DNA of 11,149 bases from CAZDXJ01 sp964509475 (GTDB taxonomy: Bacteria; Pseudomonadota; Gammaproteobacteria; Methylococcales; Methylomonadaceae). Under the pieces are notes generated by a model. That model did no database searches. It was not told the DNA's origin and saw only the letters and a program-made list of their open reading frames with translations. This document shows positions 8,000-11,149 of the stretch, one piece after another; the stretch's first letter is position 1, and each line of letters starts with the position of its first letter. The DNA lies in contig CAZDXJ010000078.1 of the NCBI GenBank assembly GCA_964509475.1, positions 1 through 11,149 of the forward strand, read 5' to 3'. The translations under genes were made by a program, and so were the position numbers.

Positions 8000-8685
8000 T
8001 CCATATCGTTTTTGAAATTTATCCCTATATCGCCTTGACCACATTTGTATTGGGCAGTCTGATTCGTTTTGACCGCGAACAATACACCTGGAAAGCCGAT
8101 TCCAGCCAGATTTTCGAGAAAGAGCAGTTGCAAAAAGGCAGTCTGTTATTTCATATCGGGATTCTGGCGCTGTTTTTGGGTCATTTTGCCGGTCTGGTCA
8201 CACCGCACAAGCTGTTTTTGGCCTTGGGCATTTCCGATATGGCGCATCAATACATTGCCATCAGTCTGGGCGCCGTGTTTGGCTTGTTGTGCATGATGGG
8301 CGGTGTCATTCTGTGGTTGCGGCGCATGTTCAATCCCCGGGTGCGGGCCAACAGCCGCTTTATGGATATTTTTATTCTGGACTGGATTTTACTGACTCTA
8401 ACGGTGGGTTTGATCACCATTCCGGTGTCTGTCTACCACGCCATCAATGGAGATGCCTCAACCATGGTCATGCTGGCCGAATGGGTACAGAGTGTACTCC
8501 GCCTGAATGCGGACAGTACCTTTCTGGATTCGGTCGGTTTTATCTACAAGTTACATCTGTTTTTGGGCATGAGCGTGTTTTTTCTGTTTCCGTTCAGCCG
8601 CCTGGTGCATGTCTGGAGCATGCCGCTGGCTTATATGTTCCGGCCCTATCAGATCGTGCGCCGCAAATACGTCCGTTCACGTTAA
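7987..8685 (+). CDS. narI: respiratory nitrate reductase, gamma subunit (diheme cytochrome b)
   Basis: NarI anchors NarGH to the inner membrane, oxidises quinol on the periplasmic side and passes electrons inward through two b hemes. It has 232 residues, against 225 in E. coli. About five membrane segments are visible, near residues 5-26, 53-70, 90-112, 128-150 and 185-205. The heme ligands fit E. coli His56, His66, His187 and His205: here His56 (FHIG), His66 (GHFAGL), His190 (KLHLF) and His208 (RLVHVW). It lies 30 nt after narJ. No good Shine-Dalgarno is seen before the ATG, so coupling to narJ translation or the upstream near-repeat may matter. It is the last gene of the nar cluster. Confidence 0.97.
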   Translation: MNLIIHIVFEIYPYIALTTFVLGSLIRFDREQYTWKADSSQIFEKEQLQKGSLLFHIGILALFLGHFAGLVTPHKLFLALGISDMAHQYIAISLGAVFGLLCMMGGVILWLRRMFNPRVRANSRFMDIFILDWILLTLTVGLITIPVSVYHAINGDASTMVMLAEWVQSVLRLNADSTFLDSVGFIYKLHLFLGMSVFFLFPFSRLVHVWSMPLAYMFRPYQIVRRKYVRSR

Positions 8686-8691
8686 GAGCCG

Positions 8692-8706
8692 GCTGAATGT
8701 TTCAGC
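8692..8706 (+). other. hairpin just after narI
   Basis: GCTGAA-TGT-TTCAGC is a perfect 6-bp stem with a 3-nt loop, starting 7 nt after the narI stop. No T run follows, so it is at best a weak or Rho-assisted end of the nar transcript, or a 3' stabilising stem. Confidence 0.35.
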
Positions 8707-8769
8707 GCAAGGCGGGTCTTTATCGCGTGCCGGAACTTATTTTGATGTTTACAAAAATTAACAATTGGT

Positions 8770-8800
8770 TTGCAATTTTTGCAGTGTTTTTATGTATAAT
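8770..8800 (+). promoter_or_regulatory. candidate promoter and operator of the downstream three-gene operon
   Basis: A consensus TATAAT lies at 8795-8800. TTGCAA (8770-8775) is the nearest -35-like hexamer, with a long 19-nt spacer. The spacer contains a perfect inverted repeat, TGCAA-TTT-TTGCA (8771-8783), positioned as an operator. Transcription would begin near 8807, giving a leader of about 84 nt. The 205-bp gap is strongly AT-rich compared with the flanking genes, which fits a promoter region. Confidence 0.45.
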
Positions 8801-8828
8801 CACGATTAATGGAATTTGATTAAATTAC

Positions 8829-8870
8829 TTGGTTTTTGTAAAACCGAAAAGGGATATGTCTTGGGGATAT
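8829..8870 (+). other. leader hairpin and short direct repeat before the 189-residue gene
   Basis: GGTTTT-TGT-AAAACC (8831-8845) is a perfect 6-bp stem, extendable by a U-G and a U-A pair to 8829-8847. After it GGGATAT occurs twice, 13 nt apart (8851-8857 and 8864-8870). Both would lie in the 5' leader of the downstream transcript. The function is unknown and no known riboswitch is recognised. Confidence 0.3.
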
Positions 8871-8890
8871 CATAAGTGAGTCATTAAGTA

Positions 8891-9460
8891 ATGAATTGGT
8901 TGCAGATAGAAAGTGAGAGCATTGAGCATCTAAAAGGCGTTGTGATTGTCCAGTTGCCGGATTGCGTGGTCTGGAAAAGCTGGCAGAGCATGGCGTTTGA
9001 TGATACCGAAATAGCAGCCTACTTTGGTGATATGGTGAAAGCGCAACGCCAGGCCTGTCAAAGTTTGAACAAGGGCTTGCAGGATTTGCGCTTTTCCATT
9101 GAATCCGATCAACTTACCTTGCTGGTATCGGAGCTGGCGAAAAAAAATTATGTCGCGGTCTTTGTTTTTTCAGGGCAGGTGGCGCTGGGGCTTGCCCGCT
9201 ATACGGTAAAACGTTTATCATCAATTATTGCAGAGCATTTGCCCGATGAAGAACTGGTTACCTTGTCGCCAGGGCGGCGGGTGATTGCTTTCATTGAGCG
9301 TTATGCCCCTGATCCGCACGCGGTTATGATGCGGATTGCCTTGCAGACAAAAATTCCGTTTGATCGATTTAATGATCCCGATAATCTGACCGCGGAAGAG
9401 TTGATGCAAATCGAACTTGCGGCCCAGATGATTCTGGGTGTTTCAAACATTCGATTTTAA
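8891..9460 (+). CDS. Roadblock/LC7-like protein with helical C-terminal extension
   Basis: This is a 189-residue soluble protein with no signal peptide and no membrane segment. Residues 12-112 follow the Roadblock/LC7 pattern: a first strand (GVVIVQLP, 16-23), a helix (DDTEIAAYFGDMVKAQRQAC, 37-56), strands LRFSIES and QLTLLVSE (66-81), strand YVAVFVF (87-93), then the closing helix VALGLARYTVKRLSSII (97-113). Known Roadblock proteins dimerise and act as partners of small GTPases (for example MglB) or in signalling. Residues 128-187 form an added helical region with RYAPDPHAVMMRIAL, which I do not recognise. Only a weak GTGAG precedes the ATG. It is the first gene of a compact set of three and ends 9 nt before the next gene. 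The assignment rests on pattern alone; a longin-like or orphan alpha/beta fold is possible. Confidence 0.7.
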   Translation: MNWLQIESESIEHLKGVVIVQLPDCVVWKSWQSMAFDDTEIAAYFGDMVKAQRQACQSLNKGLQDLRFSIESDQLTLLVSELAKKNYVAVFVFSGQVALGLARYTVKRLSSIIAEHLPDEELVTLSPGRRVIAFIERYAPDPHAVMMRIALQTKIPFDRFNDPDNLTAEELMQIELAAQMILGVSNIRF

Positions 9461-9469
9461 AATTTGATT

Positions 9470-10720
9470 ATGGACTGGAAAGATTTAAATTCTACAATAG
9501 AACATGCCGATCTGGATTTTTTGGCGGATCAACCTTTGGTGTACCACTGCCATCACTTCAATTTATTTCTCGATCAAACGATCGATGATTTTTTTGGCGC
9601 CGAAAAAGGCATTGCACTGCGCACATCAGCCGCGCGTGCGGCCAGTTACCCTTTTCTGACCTCATTGTTTAATAAAATGACCTTGACCACGCCGCCGGAA
9701 AGGCTTTTGCTGGCGCAAACGCTTTTCAGCGCTTTTGGACACGGCCGTTTGTATATCGACGCCGGTGTGTCCGGTGGAACGGCCAGCGGCGAATTTCTGC
9801 ATTACGGTTATGCCTGGCGGGAAAAATACGGCGCCATCAGCAAACGGCAAACGCCGGCCGACGCCTTTGCCGCCGGTTACGCCAGCGCGGCAGTACAGGC
9901 AGCGTTTGATACCGCGCATGAATTTACGGTTCAAGAAACCCAGTGCTATGCCCAGCTTGCCGAGCGGTGTGCATTCACTCTGGAAGCAGGCATGATGCCA
10001 ACGAAAATTGTGCCCGTGGACGAGAGTGCGGCCCGTCAGTCCATCCAGCCTCCCTTGTCGGGTCTGGCGGAAGATCGGATTGCCGATATTGATGCCGGTT
10101 TGCGCACGTTTTTAGGCGGGGTGGCCGGAGCCGAGGACACCGGCCTGGTGGATGCCTTTGGCGTATTTGTGACCCGCCATCTGCCCAATTATTACAATGC
10201 CATCAGTTACCAGTTGTATGCCGCCGCGAAACAGGATTATCCGGATTTGTTACCGGTTGCGGAGGCTTTGCTGCGTGAATCCGGGCATGTGTGCGTGTTC
10301 AATACCTTTGGCGGTATTTTGTATTCTCCCGAATGGGAGGCTATGGTGGGACGTATCGAAGGTGATCTGGAAGAAGTGGTGTCATCCTGTATGGCCATTG
10401 CCCGCGCATTGGGGTTCGGTCGCTGGATCATTGCCGAACTGGATGAAAGCCATTTTGTATTGCGTACCGGCAGCGAATATGAATCGCCGTTTTGTCATGT
10501 CAACGAGTGTGCGCCCAATACCAACAATGCCTATTTCGTCCAGGGGGCGGCACTTGCAATCATGCGCCTGTGGCAAGAACTGAACTGGAAGGAAAAACCG
10601 GCCTTGACTCAGGACTTGTATAAAAACCTGTTCAAATCCGAACACCATTGGCAGGTTGAGCAAACCCGAAGCCTTGCGAACGGGGATGCCTATACGGAAG
10701 TGGTGGTTACAAAACAATGA
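9470..10720 (+). CDS. double V4R-like domain protein, function unknown
   Basis: This is a 416-residue soluble protein with two related halves. Half one (about 22-172) has YHCHHFN (25-31), ERLLLAQTLFSAFGHGRLYID (77-97), GFA-type helix FAAGYASAAVQAAF (133-146) and ETQCYAQLAERCAFTLE (156-172). Half two (about 225-375) has HVCVFNTFGG (273-282), SCMAIARALGFGRWIIAEL (306-324) and FVQGAALAIMRLW (356-368). The 'alG-G-w' turn, the 'f-aG' helix and the 'E-x2-C-x-A-x3-x-x-C-x-F' segment recall the V4R (vinyl-4-reductase, BchJ/Bet3-like) family, whose members bind small ligands. His26, Cys27, His28 and His29 could bind a metal. No output domain is present, so it may be a sensor that works through partners. 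A TTG at 9464 would add two residues; ATG is preferred, and neither has a ribosome binding site, so translation probably couples to the stop at 9460. Confidence 0.7.
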   Translation: MDWKDLNSTIEHADLDFLADQPLVYHCHHFNLFLDQTIDDFFGAEKGIALRTSAARAASYPFLTSLFNKMTLTTPPERLLLAQTLFSAFGHGRLYIDAGVSGGTASGEFLHYGYAWREKYGAISKRQTPADAFAAGYASAAVQAAFDTAHEFTVQETQCYAQLAERCAFTLEAGMMPTKIVPVDESAARQSIQPPLSGLAEDRIADIDAGLRTFLGGVAGAEDTGLVDAFGVFVTRHLPNYYNAISYQLYAAAKQDYPDLLPVAEALLRESGHVCVFNTFGGILYSPEWEAMVGRIEGDLEEVVSSCMAIARALGFGRWIIAELDESHFVLRTGSEYESPFCHVNECAPNTNNAYFVQGAALAIMRLWQELNWKEKPALTQDLYKNLFKSEHHWQVEQTRSLANGDAYTEVVVTKQ

Positions 10721-11010
10721 TCGAGCGTGATGATGGCTGTATGCGGGGGTTTTTGTGGCGGGTGAAGGCATCCCTGCCCCCGGAACAAGTCATTGGCCGT
10801 CTGTCCGCGCAAGGTTTCAAACATACCGATCATCGCGTTTTTTCGGTGTTGAGTGCCAGACAGGGTCACAAGGTGATTGTCGTGCATTCAACGGGGCGGG
10901 TGCAGATTCGCCTGGACTGGACAACGCCTTATACTGAACGCCGATCTGAAGCCCTGCGCATTGCGCAAAACATCATATCATCCGAAAGACATACTGAAAA
11001 TACGGTTTGA
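10717..11010 (+). CDS. small alpha/beta protein of unknown function
   Basis: This 97-residue protein starts on the ATGA that also ends the previous gene, so it is almost certainly co-translated with it. It is soluble, basic and without a signal peptide. Predicted order: strand GFLWRVKA (11-18), helix PPEQVIGRLSAQG (21-33), strand RVFSVLSA (40-47), strand KVIVVHS (52-58), strand RVQIRLD (61-67), helix ERRSEALRIAQNII (74-87). The turn TGRVQIRLDWTTP is the most distinctive stretch. The order helix-three strands-helix after a first strand recalls half of a TBP-like or ferredoxin-like fold, but I do not recognise the family. An internal ATG (residue 9) is a less likely start. Its context implies that it works with the two upstream proteins. 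Confidence 0.65.
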   Translation: MIERDDGCMRGFLWRVKASLPPEQVIGRLSAQGFKHTDHRVFSVLSARQGHKVIVVHSTGRVQIRLDWTTPYTERRSEALRIAQNIISSERHTENTV

Positions 11011-11035
11011 TATATACGGCACGCGGCCACGCCTG

Positions 11036-11056
11036 CCTGTTGGCAGACAGGTTTTT
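11036..11056 (+). terminator. rho-independent terminator of the three-gene operon
   Basis: CCTGT-TGGCAG-ACAGG (11036-11051) is followed at once by five T (11052-11056). An alternative pairing CTGCC-TGTT-GGCAG (11033-11046) competes. The hairpin lies 25 nt after the stop of the 97-residue gene, where an operon end is expected. The CTGCC/GGCAG make-up also recalls dispersed GC-rich palindromes, so it may double as a genomic repeat. Confidence 0.55.
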
Positions 11057-11114
11057 GGATTTTGAACATCAAAGCAGGCCTGCGCTCAAGGCACTGCCAT
11101 TAAGTTAAGAAAAT

Positions 11115-11149
11115 ATGATTTGGGTGCCGGTGCGGCTTGTCGTACTGTG
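11115..11149 (+). CDS. possible start of a further gene (partial, weak)
   Basis: An ATG at 11115-11117 opens a frame of 11 codons to the window edge, beginning MIWVPVRLVVL, which could be an N-terminal membrane or signal segment. The ribosome binding site is poor (AAGTTAAGA, 11102-11110). It is too short to identify and may not be a gene. Confidence 0.15.
   Translation, partial: MIWVPVRLVVL

Noticed and set aside
8692..8740. Intrinsic terminator after narI
   Set aside because: The perfect hairpin at 8692-8706 has no T run, and the next T-containing stretch is broken by G and C. It is listed only as a hairpin.
9464..9469. TTG start for the double V4R-like protein
   Set aside because: An ATG two codons later is in frame and no ribosome binding site favours the TTG.
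1..11149. tRNA, rRNA, CRISPR array, transposase or att site
   Set aside because: None was seen: no regularly spaced repeats, no transposase-like frame and no cloverleaf-like sequence.

Overview
The window carries a respiratory (membrane-bound) nitrate reductase locus on the + strand, in the order narK-narG-narH-narJ-narI. It is followed, after a 205-bp gap, by three tightly packed genes of uncertain function. The base composition is near 50% GC. NarG, NarH and NarI are of the enterobacterial type: the cofactor-binding stretches read almost like those of E. coli. This suggests a gammaproteobacterium able to respire nitrate. A denitrifying methylotroph or methanotroph (Methylococcales-like) is only a guess and is not proved by the sequence.

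Layout. Bases 1-79 hold the 5' end of a divergent minus-strand gene that runs off the window. Bases 80-340 form a divergent control region. It has a perfect 8+3+8 palindrome at 201-219 that covers a consensus -10 hexamer, several NarL/NarP-like heptamers just upstream, and a short leader hairpin. NarK (341-1954) imports nitrate or exchanges it for nitrite. A 107-bp gap with a GC-rich stem-loop leads to narG (2062-5829). narH (5858-7432), narJ (7429-7956) and narI (7987-8685) follow with small gaps or an ATGA overlap. Together they encode the catalytic Mo subunit, the Fe-S subunit, the assembly chaperone and the diheme membrane anchor. All metal ligands I could check are present: the FS0 His/Cys set and Mo-Asp in NarG, 15 cluster cysteines plus the [3Fe-4S] Trp in NarH, and four heme His in NarI. 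NarJ is short, at 175 residues.

Bases 8686-8890 contain no gene but have a promoter-like element, a TGCAA-N3-TTGCA palindrome, a short hairpin and small direct repeats. This is probably the start of a separate transcript. The three genes after it look like one operon: a 189-residue Roadblock/LC7-like protein with a helical tail (8891-9460), a 416-residue protein built of two related V4R-like domains (9470-10720), and a 97-residue alpha/beta protein (10717-11010) that overlaps its predecessor by ATGA. A hairpin followed by five T (11036-11056) probably ends the operon. The last ~90 bases show nothing firm.

The nar genes explain themselves. The three-gene cassette is the part most likely to be undescribed. 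Its domain make-up, a Roadblock-type dimerisation module plus a tandem ligand- or metal-binding V4R-like module, suggests a cytoplasmic sensory or regulatory complex. A link to nitrate, nitrite or NO is inferred only from position. The domain names rest on pattern recognition and were not confirmed by a profile search.
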